DNA of 64,000 bases from Citrobacter koseri ATCC BAA-895 (GCF_000018045.1 NC_009792.1:1612001-1676000), one strand, 5' to 3'. Shown: positions 28,511 to 38,168, counted from the first letter of the stretch. Program-made: numbers and translations. The notes: generated by a model not told the origin, from the letters alone.

Positions 28511-29998
28511 TTAACCGACGCTGTGTTCAAGGCTGATTGCCAGCAATTTTTGCGCTTCAACGGCAAATTCCAGCGGCAGTTCAGAGAAGACGTCTTTACA
28601 GAAGCCATTAACAATCATCGAGATGGCATCCTCTTCGCTGATGCCGCGTTGCAGGCAGTAAAAGAGCTGATCTTCACCGATCCGCGACGTCGTCGCCTCA
28701 TGCTCAAGCTGGGCGCTGTTATTACGACACTCGACATACGGGAAGGTGTGCGCGCCGCAGTCCGCGCCAATCAGCATTGAGTCGCACTGGGTAAAGTTAC
28801 GGGCGTTGGTTGCCGTCGGCATAATCTTCACCAGCCCGCGATAGCTGTTCTGGCTATTCCCGGCGGAGATCCCTTTTGAAATAATGGTTGATTTGGTGTT
28901 CTTACCGATGTGGATCATTTTGGTGCCGGTGTCGGCCTGCTGATGACCGCTGGTCAGCGCCACAGAGTAAAACTCACCGATGGAGTTATCGCCGCGCAGA
29001 ATGCAGCTCGGGTATTTCCAGGTGATAGCCGACCCCGTTTCGGACTGCGTCCACGACATCTTGCTGTTTTCACCTTCGCACAGCGCGCGCTTGGTGACGA
29101 AATTCAGAATCCCGCCGGTGTTGTTATCGCCGGGGAACCAGTTTTGCACGGTGGAATATTTTACTTCGGCATCTTTGTGGATGATCACCTCTACCACCGC
29201 CGCGTGCAGCTGGTAGCTGTCGCGCACTGGCGCAGAACACCCTTCGATGTAGCTGACGTAGCTGCCCTCATCCGCCACCAGAATGGTGCGTTCGAACTGC
29301 CCTGTTTTTTCCGCGTTGATTCGGAAATAGGTCGACAGCTCCATCGGGCAACGAACGCCTTTCGGCACATAAATGAAAGTGCCGTCAGACGCTACCGCAG
29401 CGTTCAGCGCAGCAAAAAAGTTGTCATTACCCGGCACCACGGTGCCCAGATATTTCTTCACCAGCTCAGGGTGATCGTGAATCGCCTCGCCAAACGAACA
29501 GAAGATAATGCCCTGTTCCGCCAGCTTTTCCCGGTAGGTGGTGGCAACGGAAACGGAGTCGAAAATGGCATCCACCGCCACCTCTTTACCCTCACGTACC
29601 GGTACGCCAAGCTGTTCGAAGGCGTCTTCCACCTCTTTGCTGAGAAACGCATTCGCACCGGTTTGCTGTACTGCACCCGGTTCTGACGCGCACGTCTCAT
29701 CGCAGTTACCGCACGATGGCGCAGAGTAATAACTGTAATCCTGATAATTCAGCTTATCGTAGTGCGCTTTCAGCCAGTGCGGCTCTTCCATCTCAAGCCA
29801 GGCTTTGTACGCATTAAGGCGAAACTCCAGCATCCACTCCGGCTCATTTCTCTTGGCGGAAATCGCACGCACGACCTCTTCGCTGATGCCTTTTGCCAGC
29901 TCGTCAGTCTGTAACTGGGTGAAGAAGCCTTCTTTATAATTCAGTGGACCACCGGTCCAGGTTTTGACATCGTCAGTTGCTTCAGTATTACGAGACAT
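28511..29998 (-). CDS. sufB: Fe-S scaffold subunit SufB
   Basis: A 495-residue scaffold protein. The start at 29998 (MSRNTEATDDVKTW) was chosen over upstream in-frame codons because it matches the E. coli N-terminus and lies eight bases after sufA. Core blocks include PSCGNCDETC near residue 110, the acceptor region KYSTVQNWFPGD, and the cysteine in FVTKRALCEG used to receive sulphur from SufE. It builds [4Fe-4S] clusters with SufC and SufD under iron limitation or oxidative stress. Confidence 0.96.
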   Translation of the reverse strand: MSRNTEATDDVKTWTGGPLNYKEGFFTQLQTDELAKGISEEVVRAISAKRNEPEWMLEFRLNAYKAWLEMEEPHWLKAHYDKLNYQDYSYYSAPSCGNCDETCASEPGAVQQTGANAFLSKEVEDAFEQLGVPVREGKEVAVDAIFDSVSVATTYREKLAEQGIIFCSFGEAIHDHPELVKKYLGTVVPGNDNFFAALNAAVASDGTFIYVPKGVRCPMELSTYFRINAEKTGQFERTILVADEGSYVSYIEGCSAPVRDSYQLHAAVVEVIIHKDAEVKYSTVQNWFPGDNNTGGILNFVTKRALCEGENSKMSWTQSETGSAITWKYPSCILRGDNSIGEFYSVALTSGHQQADTGTKMIHIGKNTKSTIISKGISAGNSQNSYRGLVKIMPTATNARNFTQCDSMLIGADCGAHTFPYVECRNNSAQLEHEATTSRIGEDQLFYCLQRGISEEDAISMIVNGFCKDVFSELPLEFAVEAQKLLAISLEHSVG

Positions 29999-30006
29999 AG
30001 TACCGC

Positions 30007-30375
30007 CTATACCCCGAAGCTTTCGCCACAGCCGCATTCGTTCTGGGCTTTCGGGTTATGAAATTTAAATAACTGGTTTAATCCTTCGCGCACATAATCG
30101 ACCTCTGTCCCGTCAATAAACGGCATGGCCTGAAGCGGCACGTACAACCTCGCGCCCTCCGTTTCAAACAACAGATCGTCCTTTTCTGGCTCGCTGACGG
30201 TATCCAGCACGTAACCAAATCCCGCGCACCCCGTCTGCTTCACGCCTAAACGCACGCCAAGCATGCCGGGTTGCTTCGCAACCAGGTCACGAATATGTGC
30301 CGCCGCCTCAGGCGTTAGCGTCAGGCCACGCCATGCAAAATCGTCTGGATTAAATGTTCCTGAATGCAATTCCAT
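30007..30375 (-). CDS. sufA: A-type Fe-S carrier SufA
   Basis: A 122-residue carrier. The start at 30375 (MELHSGTFNPDDFAW) gives the family length. The three cluster cysteines are visible in KQTGCAGFGY and ECGCGESFGV. It is the first gene of the suf operon, preceded by a Fur box. Confidence 0.95.
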   Translation of the reverse strand: MELHSGTFNPDDFAWRGLTLTPEAAAHIRDLVAKQPGMLGVRLGVKQTGCAGFGYVLDTVSEPEKDDLLFETEGARLYVPLQAMPFIDGTEVDYVREGLNQLFKFHNPKAQNECGCGESFGV

Positions 30376-30419
30376 AGGTCCACCTCGTGTAATAAGCCAC
30401 CAGGGCATAACACCATGTT

Positions 30420-30438
30420 AGTGATAATGATTATCACT
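30420..30438 (-). promoter_or_regulatory. Fur box of the suf operon
   Basis: AGTGATAATGATTATCACT is a nearly perfect dyad centred about 54 bases upstream of the sufA start. In E. coli sufA is Fur-repressed and activated by OxyR, IHF and IscR. I cannot place the latter sites with confidence in the AT-rich sequence to 30660. Confidence 0.85.
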
Positions 30439-30760
30439 TCAACCCTCTGACAGAAGGGTCATTCGGGTTAACCGCCCTTTTTGACCACTTTTACTAAGCA
30501 TAGACCCTGTTTCGAGGGTTATCAGTGATGGATTATTTTATTCAATACATTGATAGATAAAGCATTTAAGAAGAGTAAACAGCGCGGCAGGTTAAAAAAT
30601 TAAATATGTATCGAAAATGCCTATTTTTGAGATAGGGTTATCAATAAAAATGGGGGTCAAAAGCGGACGATGACGGTGCTAAACAATAGCTCAAACAGCC
30701 GTCGGATTAGCAAATCCACTAACGTGAAAAAGAAAGAACGGAAAGAACGGAGTAATTAAC

Positions 30761-30802
30761 AACGAACGATCGGTATTGTATGAATAACACCGATCGTTCG
30801 TT
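30761..30802. repeat. Perfect 14-bp inverted repeat in the sufA-lysR gap
   Basis: AACGAACGATCGGT (30761-30774) and ACCGATCGTTCGTT (30789-30802) are exact reverse complements with a 14-base spacer. No T-run follows on the plus strand, so a simple terminator is unlikely there. It may be paired operator half-sites or a structured RNA. The gap 30439-30937 contains no gene I can support; E. coli has the small RNA RydB between sufA and ydiH, but I could not identify it here. Confidence 0.6.
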
Positions 30803-30937
30803 GCCCCACCCGGCGCTTATCTCCGGCACTCATTTCAGGCTTAGCTCTTGAAGGGGTGTAAGAATATTCTCATAAGTTTGCATCGCGTATTTAACAGATC
30901 TTGCTTTCTGCACAATTTTTATACGCCTTATGCTGCG

Positions 30938-31831
30938 TCAGGAACAGGCCTCTCCGTCGCGCATCGCGCCCTGCACCGCCTCAAGAAACAGGCGTAGCGC
31001 GGCGGGCTGATGCTCACGGGAAAGGTATAACCCGTATACGGCTAATTGCCGCGGTTGTAGATGGGGCAACAAACGAACCAGTTTCTCCTGCGCCAGCCCC
31101 TCTCGCGCCTCTTTTTCCGGCACCAGCGCAATCCCCATCCCTGCCAGCGCCGCTTCACACAAAAGTGAAGAGATTCCGGCGCTCAGGTTGCCCTTGATCG
31201 CAACGGAGATAGGTTCTCCCTGCTCATCCAGAAAATGCCAGGATTTTCCAGCAAATCCGCTGTAATAGAGGCAATTGTGTTGCGCCAGCGCCTCCGGCGT
31301 CTGCGGCGTGCCATAGCGATGCAGATAGTCAGGAGACGCGCAGAGCACAGACTCACAGTCACCAAGCCGACGCGCAATTGTCCCTGGCTCAGGGTTATCG
31401 GTAATGCGTATCGCCACATCAATACGCTCCCCCACTAAACTGACAGGCTGATTATTAATCTCCACTTCAATGCGCAATTCAGGATAACGCGCTAAAAAAG
31501 CGGGCAGCATCGGGGCAAGAATATGCATCGCGGTGAAATGGGCGCAGGCGACGCGCAACGTGCCGGACGGCACCTCTCGCCCGGTCGCCCCCGCAATATC
31601 CAGGGAAAGCCGCGCCAGCGTTCGCGTTTTCATCAACGCGTCTTCTCCGGCAGGCGTGATCGTCAGGCGGCGCGACGAACGATGAATAAGTCTGGCTCCG
31701 GCCCATTTCTCCATTTCATCCAGATAACGGCTCACCATCGGCCTGGAGATCCCTAATGCGCGCGCAGCCGCGCTCAGGCTACCCAAATCACAGATATGGT
31801 TAAACACCGTTGCCGCCATCACTCTGTCCAT
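30938..31831 (-). CDS. LysR-family transcriptional regulator
   Basis: A 297-residue regulator. The start at 31831 (MDRVMAATVFNHICDLGSLS) places the winged helix-turn-helix at residues 1-60, with SLSAAARALGISRPMVSRYLDEMEKWAGARLIHRSS over two stretches. The remaining ~230 residues are a periplasmic-binding-like effector domain. An upstream ATG at 31951 would add 40 unlikely residues and consume the promoter. It is divergent from the exported hydrolase gene, its most likely target. The pair is absent from this position in E. coli K-12. Confidence 0.85.
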   Translation of the reverse strand: MDRVMAATVFNHICDLGSLSAAARALGISRPMVSRYLDEMEKWAGARLIHRSSRRLTITPAGEDALMKTRTLARLSLDIAGATGREVPSGTLRVACAHFTAMHILAPMLPAFLARYPELRIEVEINNQPVSLVGERIDVAIRITDNPEPGTIARRLGDCESVLCASPDYLHRYGTPQTPEALAQHNCLYYSGFAGKSWHFLDEQGEPISVAIKGNLSAGISSLLCEAALAGMGIALVPEKEAREGLAQEKLVRLLPHLQPRQLAVYGLYLSREHQPAALRLFLEAVQGAMRDGEACS

Positions 31832-31956
31832 AACCTTCCATCCGATCGTTTTATGAAACTCAGCATGTCCTGATAGAGGAATTTTAACAGATCGAGATTT
31901 GCTTAAAATAAGCCACGTAAATAAATCAACATCATCTGCCGATAAGGTCACTCAGA

Positions 31957-32808
31957 ATGAAAATCAAAACGCTGGCACTTCTGCTGTCGCTGACTAGCGC
32001 GCCATTGTTCGCCGCCCCGCTGCAACTCGACGTTTATAATCCGCAGGAAAACGCGATTTTCCCGGTCTCTTCCACGCTGGTCTCTGGCCCTAAAGAAGCC
32101 ATTTTATTCGACGCGCAGTTCAGTACCAAAGACGGGGAAAAGCTGGTCGAGATGATTAAAAAGAGCGGCAAATCGCTGAAAGCCATCGTGATTACCTCCG
32201 GCGATCCAGATTTCTATTTTGGTCTGGAACCGATTGTAAAAGCCTTCCCGAACGTGAAAGTTCTGGCGACGCCGCATGTGGTGGAACACATTCGCGCAAC
32301 GAAAGACGCCAAACTGCAATACTGGGGCCCGCAAATGAAAGATGGCGCGCCAGCGGCGCTCACCATCCCGCAGGCAACCACCGAGACACAATTTACGATT
32401 GATGGGGAAACGCTGGAACTGCGCCACCCGAACGATTACGCCGCTTACGTCTGGGTCCCGGCTAACCGCGCAATACTTGGCGGAACGGGAATCGCATCCG
32501 GTATCCATGTCTGGACGGCGGATACCCAGTCTCCTGAGCAGCGTGCGGCCTGGCGTCATGTGTTGACAGAGATGCACAGTTTGCAGCCGACCCAGGTGAT
32601 TCCGGGTCACTATATCGGTGAACGTCCAGCAGGCGACGCCGCTATACGCTTCACGCAGGATTATCTGCAATCCTTTGAGCAAGCGCTTGAGGCTAAAAAA
32701 GGGTCAGAGTATGTCATCAAAACGATGACCGCCGCCTGGCCTGGCCTCGCTGACGAAAGTTCCCTGACGCTGAGCGCGAAAGTGAATACCGGTGAAATGA
32801 AGTGGTAA
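31957..32808 (+). CDS. Exported metallo-beta-lactamase-fold protein with degenerate metal motif
   Basis: A 283-residue protein with a Sec signal peptide (cleavage near APLFAA) and an MBL-fold body: STLVSGPKEAILFDAQFS, then IVITSGDPDFYFGLEPI, a region where active members carry HxHxDH. Here those positions read S-x-D-x-D-F, so the three first-shell histidines are missing. A later VIPGHYIG keeps the second-half PGH. This suggests altered metal binding or loss of hydrolase activity, unless the subfamily uses other ligands. The start ATG at 31957 has AAGG ten bases upstream. It is divergent from the LysR gene with 125 bases between. Confidence 0.75.
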   Translation: MKIKTLALLLSLTSAPLFAAPLQLDVYNPQENAIFPVSSTLVSGPKEAILFDAQFSTKDGEKLVEMIKKSGKSLKAIVITSGDPDFYFGLEPIVKAFPNVKVLATPHVVEHIRATKDAKLQYWGPQMKDGAPAALTIPQATTETQFTIDGETLELRHPNDYAAYVWVPANRAILGGTGIASGIHVWTADTQSPEQRAAWRHVLTEMHSLQPTQVIPGHYIGERPAGDAAIRFTQDYLQSFEQALEAKKGSEYVIKTMTAAWPGLADESSLTLSAKVNTGEMKW

Positions 32809-32832
32809 ACCGCCGCTCATAGCCAAAAAAAT

Positions 32833-32861
32833 AACCCCGGCAGAGCGTGTCGGGGTTTTCT
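32833..32861 (+). terminator. Terminator after the MBL-fold gene
   Basis: AACCCCG and CGGGGTT (32833-32839 and 32851-32857) with a loop and following T-run. Confidence 0.75.
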
Positions 32862-32899
32862 GTTGGTGTTAATTCACCGAGCGATAAAACAGTGCGGAA

Positions 32900-33088
32900 T
32901 CAATGAACGCCCAGACGCCAGGCAAAGTAAATCTCTTCTTTTAGCTCAGAGGAAGAGAGCGTGAGTAAATCGGCAAATTCCAGCTCTAATTGTTTTAAGC
33001 GCTTCAAATACTGGGCTGGAGAAAGCTCGGTTTTATCACGGCGTAAAAATTCAATTGCCAGTTGGGTTGGGTCTAAATCGGTAGACAT
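32900..33088 (-). CDS. ydiH: YdiH, small conserved protein
   Basis: A 62-residue protein starting MSTDLDPTQLAIEFLRRDKT, almost identical to E. coli YdiH, ending EIYFAWRLGVH. The start at 33088 follows that homologue; the upstream in-frame ATG is rejected. Function unknown. It is probably helical, with no cysteine or signal peptide. Confidence 0.9.
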   Translation of the reverse strand: MSTDLDPTQLAIEFLRRDKTELSPAQYLKRLKQLELEFADLLTLSSSELKEEIYFAWRLGVH

Positions 33089-33187
33089 ATCATCCTCGCT
33101 TATGTTCAAAACGTGCACAGTATAACACTTTTTTCTGCACACATTTTGACCAAAAGCAGTCTGCGATAAAGATATTTTGTGACAACG

Positions 33188-33598
33188 TCACACAACGGCG
33201 GTTGTCAGACGTGAAGAACAGCACAGCCGCCCCTGCTCATCAAAAATATCGATCTGCCAGACCTGATGACGAGAGCCGGTATGCAGCGCTTTGCACACCC
33301 CTCTGACGCGCCCTTCGCGCGCTGAGCGAACGTGGTTGGCATTAACCTCCAGCCCCACGACTTTCTGTTCGCCCTGCGTGCACAGATAGCCCGCAACCGA
33401 GCCGATACTTTCAGCCAGCACAACGGACGCGCCGCCGTGTAGCAGACCAAAAGGTTGCTTTGTACGGCTATCCACCGGCATCGTTGCTTCCAGCGTATCG
33501 TCGCTAATATGCTCAAAGCGAATATCCAGTAGCCCCACCATGTTCCCTTCGCCCAGAGCGTTCAGCGCTTCGAGCGTGACTTTACGTTTCCAGATCAT
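33188..33598 (-). CDS. menI: 1,4-dihydroxy-2-naphthoyl-CoA hydrolase MenI
   Basis: A 136-residue hotdog-fold thioesterase of menaquinone synthesis. The signature GLLHGGASVVLAESIGS carries the catalytic glutamate. The C-terminal strands include QVWQIDIFDEQGRLCCSSR. The start overlaps the ydiJ stop by four bases, as in E. coli. Confidence 0.94.
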   Translation of the reverse strand: MIWKRKVTLEALNALGEGNMVGLLDIRFEHISDDTLEATMPVDSRTKQPFGLLHGGASVVLAESIGSVAGYLCTQGEQKVVGLEVNANHVRSAREGRVRGVCKALHTGSRHQVWQIDIFDEQGRLCCSSRLTTAVV

Positions 33599-36500
33599 CC
33601 AATAATCTCCAGTAGTGCCTGTAACGGATGGCGAACCCCGGTGCCTTCAACGCGTTTTACCTGGCTGCGGCAAGAGTAGCCGGTCGCCAGGCAGCGATTG
33701 CGCGGCAGTCGCGCCATCGCCTGTTGCCACGACAGCGCATAGATCCCCAGCGAATTTTCATGATTTTTCACTTCATGGCCGTAAGTACCCGCCATGCCGC
33801 AGCAGCCTACGCTGACGCTCTCCAGCTTCGCCCCTAAGCGCGCAAAAATGGCCGCCCACTGCGCCGGTGCACCAGGCAATGCCGTCACTTCGGTACAATG
33901 CCCAAAGAAATACCAGGGCTCACCGCTCACGGCAAGAGGCTGTCGGGACGCCAGCACCGTCGGCAGCCACTCATTCACCAGCTGTACGTGGAAATCACCA
34001 CGCTGTTCGCCGAGGGTTTGTTTGTATTCATCACGATAGCAAAGCACCAGCGCCGGGTCGACACCGACCATCGGGATACGCAACTGCGCCACCCGATTGA
34101 GAAATTCGGCCGTTTTCTTCGCCGTCTTCGCAAATCGGTTAAGGAACCCTTTAATGTGCTGGGCCTTGCCATTTGGCGAGAACGGCAGCAATACAGGCTG
34201 AATGCCGAGCTTTTCCACCAGCCGGATAAAATCCGCCACCACCTGCGCATCGTAGTAACTGGTAAACGGGTCCTGCACCACCAGCACCATACGCTCTTTT
34301 TGCTCCTGGCTCAGGAGTTCAAGCTGTTCCAGCGTCATATTGGCGGAACGGTGCCCGATCATTTGCTGTTGCAGCGACGGCGTCGAAAGTAGCGGTAAAT
34401 CCACCATGCCGATATGTTTCTTCGCGAGGTTTCGCACCAACGGCTGATTGAGAAAGAAGTTAAAGGTTTTCGGCGCCCGCGCCATTAATGGCGCATAGCT
34501 TTCGACCGTCGCCACCATATGATCGCGCAGCGGACGCAGGTAGCGCGTGTGATAAAGCGCCAGGAAGCGTGAGCGGAACTCCGGCACGTCTATTTTAATC
34601 GGACATTGTGTCGAGCAGGCTTTGCACGCCAGGCAACCCGACATCGCCTCCTTCACCTCATGGGAGAAATCATATTCGCCTTTACGAGCGTGCCAGCTGT
34701 TGCGGGTACGGGCAATTAACGTCCGAAGACTGGCGCGTTTTTCCGGCAGCTCTTTTTCCAGCTGTAGCGGATCAACCCCACGGTCGGCCAGCAGGCGTAA
34801 CCATTCACGCACCAGCGTCGCGCGCCCTTTGGGAGAGTGAATGCGATTCAGGCTGATTTTCATTGACGGGCACATCGGGCTTTTGGCGTCAAAGTTGAAG
34901 CACAGGCCATTGCCGTTACACTCCATCGCCCCGCGCCAGACCTGACGCACCGCCAGTGGAATCTGCCGATCGTAAGTACCGCGTTTCACCGCATCGACCT
35001 TCATCATCGGCGCATCAATGCCTTCCGGCGGACAAATTTTTCCGGGGTTCAGGCGGTTTTGCGGGTCGAACGCCGCCTTCACTTTGCGTAGTTCGCCATA
35101 AAGCTGCTCGCCAAAAAACGCCGGGCTATATTCAGCGCGAAAACCTTTGCCGTGCTCGCCCCACAGCAGACCGCCATATTTCGCGGTGAGCGCCACCACA
35201 TCATCGGAAAGACTCTTCATCAGAATTTCCTGTTGCGGATCGCACATATCCAGCGCGGGTCTGACGTGCAGCACCCCGGCATCAACATGCCCGAACATGC
35301 CATAACTTAAGCCATGACCGTCGAGCAGCGCGCGGAATTCAGCAATATAGTCGGCCAGATGTTCCGGCGGCACGCAGGTATCTTCCGCAAACGGAATCGG
35401 TTTGGCCGCGCCTTTGGCATTACCCAACAGACCAACCGCTTTTTTCCGCATGGCATAGATACGCTCCACGCCCGCCAGCTCCGCGCACAGCTGCCAGCCG
35501 ATCACTCCGGCTTCCTGGCGAGCAATCAGCTCATCCAGACGCTGGCACAAGGCGCTCACCTGAGCATCAATAGCCGCTTCGTCATCCCCGGCGAACTCGA
35601 CGATGTTCAGGCCCAGCATCTCTTTATCAGGCACATCGGTAATCAGCTCACTGACGGAGTGCCAGACGATGTCCTCCCGCGCCAGATTAAGCACTTTAGA
35701 ATCGACGGTTTCCACCGAGAGCGCCCGCGCTTCGACCATAAAGGGCGCGTTACGCAACGCGGAATCAAAAGAGTCATATTTGACGTTCACCAGACGGCGA
35801 ACTTTAGGCAGCGGAGTAATATCCAGACGCGCTTCCGTGATAAACGCCAGCGTGCCTTCAGAACCGGTCAGCACGCGCGTTAAGTCGAACTCCGTCATCT
35901 CATCGTTAAAGACATGGCGTAAGTCGTAGCCCGTTAAGAAGCGGTTGAGTCTGGGAAACTTATCAATAATCAGCTGTCGGTTTTCCCGACAACGCTGGTA
36001 TACGGTGTTATAGATGCGACCGATCGCGGTGTTGCTTTTACCGAGCGTTTCCGCAAGTTCGACCGGCATTGCCTGGGTATCCAGAATATCGCCACCCAGC
36101 AATACCGCGCGAACGCCCAGCACATGATCGGATGTCTTACCGTAAACTAACGACCCCTGACCGGACGCATCGGTATTGATCATCCCCCCGAGGGTCGCAC
36201 GGTTGCTGGTCGAAAGCTCCGGGGCAAAGAAATAGCCATACGGCTTCAGATACTGATTGAGTTGATCTTTGATCACCCCGGCTTCGACCCGCACCCAGCC
36301 CTCTTCCGGGTTAATTTCAATAATGCGGCTCATATAGCGGGACATATCAACGATAATGCCCTGGTTCAGCGCCTGACCATTGGTGCCGGTGCCGCCGCCG
36401 CGCGGGGTAAAAATCAATGAGGCGAAGCGCGACTCTGCCGCCAGACGGGCGATAAGCGCCACATCCGCCGTTGAACGCGGGAAAACCACAGCATCAGGAA

Positions 36501-36651
36501 GAAGCTGATAGATACTGTTATCTGTCGACATTGTCAGACGATCGGCGTAATTCGTTGCCGTATCGCCGGTAAACCCTTGCTGCTCCAGCGCCTGCAAAAA
36601 ATTGAGCACCAGCTGAACGACGCCAGGTGCCTGAGAAATCTGTGGAATCAT
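33595..36651 (-). CDS. ydiJ: YdiJ, FAD and Fe-S D-2-hydroxyacid (2-hydroxyglutarate-type) dehydrogenase
   Basis: A 1018-residue flavoprotein. The N-terminal FAD_binding_4 domain has FTPRGGGTGTNGQALNQGI and GGMINTDASGQGSLVYGKTSDH. An FAD-oxidase C domain follows. A ferredoxin-like part around residue 670 has CLACKACSTQCPIKID, and the C-terminal cysteine-rich domain has GCCGMAGTYGHE. E. coli YdiJ has been reported as a D-2-hydroxyglutarate dehydrogenase. It is translationally coupled to menI. Confidence 0.92.
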   Translation of the reverse strand: MIPQISQAPGVVQLVLNFLQALEQQGFTGDTATNYADRLTMSTDNSIYQLLPDAVVFPRSTADVALIARLAAESRFASLIFTPRGGGTGTNGQALNQGIIVDMSRYMSRIIEINPEEGWVRVEAGVIKDQLNQYLKPYGYFFAPELSTSNRATLGGMINTDASGQGSLVYGKTSDHVLGVRAVLLGGDILDTQAMPVELAETLGKSNTAIGRIYNTVYQRCRENRQLIIDKFPRLNRFLTGYDLRHVFNDEMTEFDLTRVLTGSEGTLAFITEARLDITPLPKVRRLVNVKYDSFDSALRNAPFMVEARALSVETVDSKVLNLAREDIVWHSVSELITDVPDKEMLGLNIVEFAGDDEAAIDAQVSALCQRLDELIARQEAGVIGWQLCAELAGVERIYAMRKKAVGLLGNAKGAAKPIPFAEDTCVPPEHLADYIAEFRALLDGHGLSYGMFGHVDAGVLHVRPALDMCDPQQEILMKSLSDDVVALTAKYGGLLWGEHGKGFRAEYSPAFFGEQLYGELRKVKAAFDPQNRLNPGKICPPEGIDAPMMKVDAVKRGTYDRQIPLAVRQVWRGAMECNGNGLCFNFDAKSPMCPSMKISLNRIHSPKGRATLVREWLRLLADRGVDPLQLEKELPEKRASLRTLIARTRNSWHARKGEYDFSHEVKEAMSGCLACKACSTQCPIKIDVPEFRSRFLALYHTRYLRPLRDHMVATVESYAPLMARAPKTFNFFLNQPLVRNLAKKHIGMVDLPLLSTPSLQQQMIGHRSANMTLEQLELLSQEQKERMVLVVQDPFTSYYDAQVVADFIRLVEKLGIQPVLLPFSPNGKAQHIKGFLNRFAKTAKKTAEFLNRVAQLRIPMVGVDPALVLCYRDEYKQTLGEQRGDFHVQLVNEWLPTVLASRQPLAVSGEPWYFFGHCTEVTALPGAPAQWAAIFARLGAKLESVSVGCCGMAGTYGHEVKNHENSLGIYALSWQQAMARLPRNRCLATGYSCRSQVKRVEGTGVRHPLQALLEIIG

Positions 36652-36684
36652 TATAGTGACCCTTTCCTGCGGTCTGTATTGTGA

Positions 36685-36700
36685 ATTTAATCGTTTGCGT
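36685..36700 (+). promoter_or_regulatory. PurR-like operator upstream of ydiK
   Basis: Read on the minus strand the site is ACGCAAACGATTAAAT, which fits the PurR consensus ANGCAANCGNTTNCNT at all but one specified position. ydiK is a known PurR-regulated gene in E. coli. It lies about 165 bases upstream of ydiK. Confidence 0.55.
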
Positions 36701-36864
36701 GTTGCTCTGTTTGTTGTATCACATTTTTTTCTTACACGCCCAGCAGAATTACAGGCAGAATCCGCCTGTTAAAAACCGCTGAAATTGCTCATCATTATGG
36801 GGTAAGGTTCGCGTGTTCGCGTCGCGTCAACGTTCTGACGCACAGAAAAGGTGAAAAGGTATTT

Positions 36865-37977
36865 ATGGTAAATCTTCGTCAGCCCAGGGATATCGCGCAA
36901 GTGCTGCTGTCGGTGCTGTTTTTAGCCATCATGATCGTGGCCTGCTTGTGGATTGTGCGTCCCTTTGTCCTTGGTTTTGCATGGGCGGGTACGATCGTTA
37001 TTGCGACCTGGCCCGTTTTGTTACGTTTACAGAAAATACTCTGGGGCCGCCGTTCTCTGGCCGTTCTGGTTATGACGCTGTTGTTGGTTCTGCTGTTCAT
37101 TATTCCCATCGCCCTGCTGGTCAACAGCATCGTGGACGGTAGCGGCCCGCTCATCCACGCCGTCACCGCTGGCGACATGACGTTGCCCGACCTGGCCTGG
37201 TTAAACAGTATTCCGCTGATTGGCGCCAAATTGTATGCCGGGTGGCACAACCTGCTGGATATGGGCGGCACGGCGATCATGGCGAAAGTGCGTCCTTATA
37301 TTGGCACCACCACGACCTGGTTTGTGGGTCAGGCCGCGCATATCGGTCGCTTTATGATGCACTGTGGTCTGATGCTGCTGTTCAGCGCCCTGCTGTACTG
37401 GCGCGGCGAACAGGTGGCATTGGGCATCCGCCACTTTGCCAGTCGTCTGGCCGCGAAACGCGGCGATGCCGCCGTGCTGCTGGCGGCTCAGGCCATCCGC
37501 GCCGTTGCATTGGGTGTGGTTGTCACCGCGCTGGTTCAGGCAATTCTCGGCGGGATTGGTCTCGCCATTTCCGGCGTGCCTTACGCAACGCTGCTGACGG
37601 TCGTCATGATCCTCTCCTGCCTGGTGCAACTGGGGCCGTTACCGGTGTTAATCCCGGCAATCATTTGGCTGTACTGGACGGGCGATACGACCTGGGGCAC
37701 GGTGCTGCTGGTGTGGAGCTGCGTGGTCGGTACGCTGGATAACGTGATTCGCCCGGTATTGATTCGTATGGGCGCTGACCTGCCGCTGATCCTGATTCTC
37801 TCTGGCGTTATCGGCGGGCTGATTGCCTTTGGAATGATAGGTCTGTTTATCGGTCCGGTATTGCTGGCGGTTTCCTGGCGTCTGTTCTCCGCATGGGTGC
37901 ATGAAGTGCCCGCGCCGGGAAACGACCCTGACGAACTCCTTGAAGAACTGGGGGAGATTGAGGACAACCATAAATAA
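36865..37977 (+). CDS. ydiK: YdiK, AI-2E/PerM-family membrane protein
   Basis: A 370-residue inner membrane protein with about seven to eight hydrophobic helices, an extended middle soluble segment (SGPLIHAVTAGDMTLPDL) and the C-terminal PVLIRMGADLPLILILSGVIGGL typical of the family. It ends in an acidic tail (DELLEELGEIEDNHK). A transport role is predicted from the family; the substrate is unknown. Confidence 0.9.
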   Translation: MVNLRQPRDIAQVLLSVLFLAIMIVACLWIVRPFVLGFAWAGTIVIATWPVLLRLQKILWGRRSLAVLVMTLLLVLLFIIPIALLVNSIVDGSGPLIHAVTAGDMTLPDLAWLNSIPLIGAKLYAGWHNLLDMGGTAIMAKVRPYIGTTTTWFVGQAAHIGRFMMHCGLMLLFSALLYWRGEQVALGIRHFASRLAAKRGDAAVLLAAQAIRAVALGVVVTALVQAILGGIGLAISGVPYATLLTVVMILSCLVQLGPLPVLIPAIIWLYWTGDTTWGTVLLVWSCVVGTLDNVIRPVLIRMGADLPLILILSGVIGGLIAFGMIGLFIGPVLLAVSWRLFSAWVHEVPAPGNDPDELLEELGEIEDNHK

Positions 37978-38168
37978 ACCCCATCGGCCTATCGACGCAT
38001 TCGGTCGGCCGATACTTTAGCATTGCTCATCAATTAGCATCCTGACCAACCTGCCTTATGGCGTAATCCTCCTTACGTAATTCATTTACGTCGCAAATTC
38101 TTTATAGTTTTTAAACTATTGGGACGAATCTGATCGACGCAAAAAATCTCCACGCCTACTATTAGGGC

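Noticed and set aside
28910..29686. 258-residue plus-strand frame
   Set aside because: Antisense shadow of sufB with arginine/histidine-rich composition typical of shadows.
30439..30937. RydB small RNA expected between sufA and ydiH
   Set aside because: I could not recognise a RydB-like sequence with confidence, so it is not annotated.
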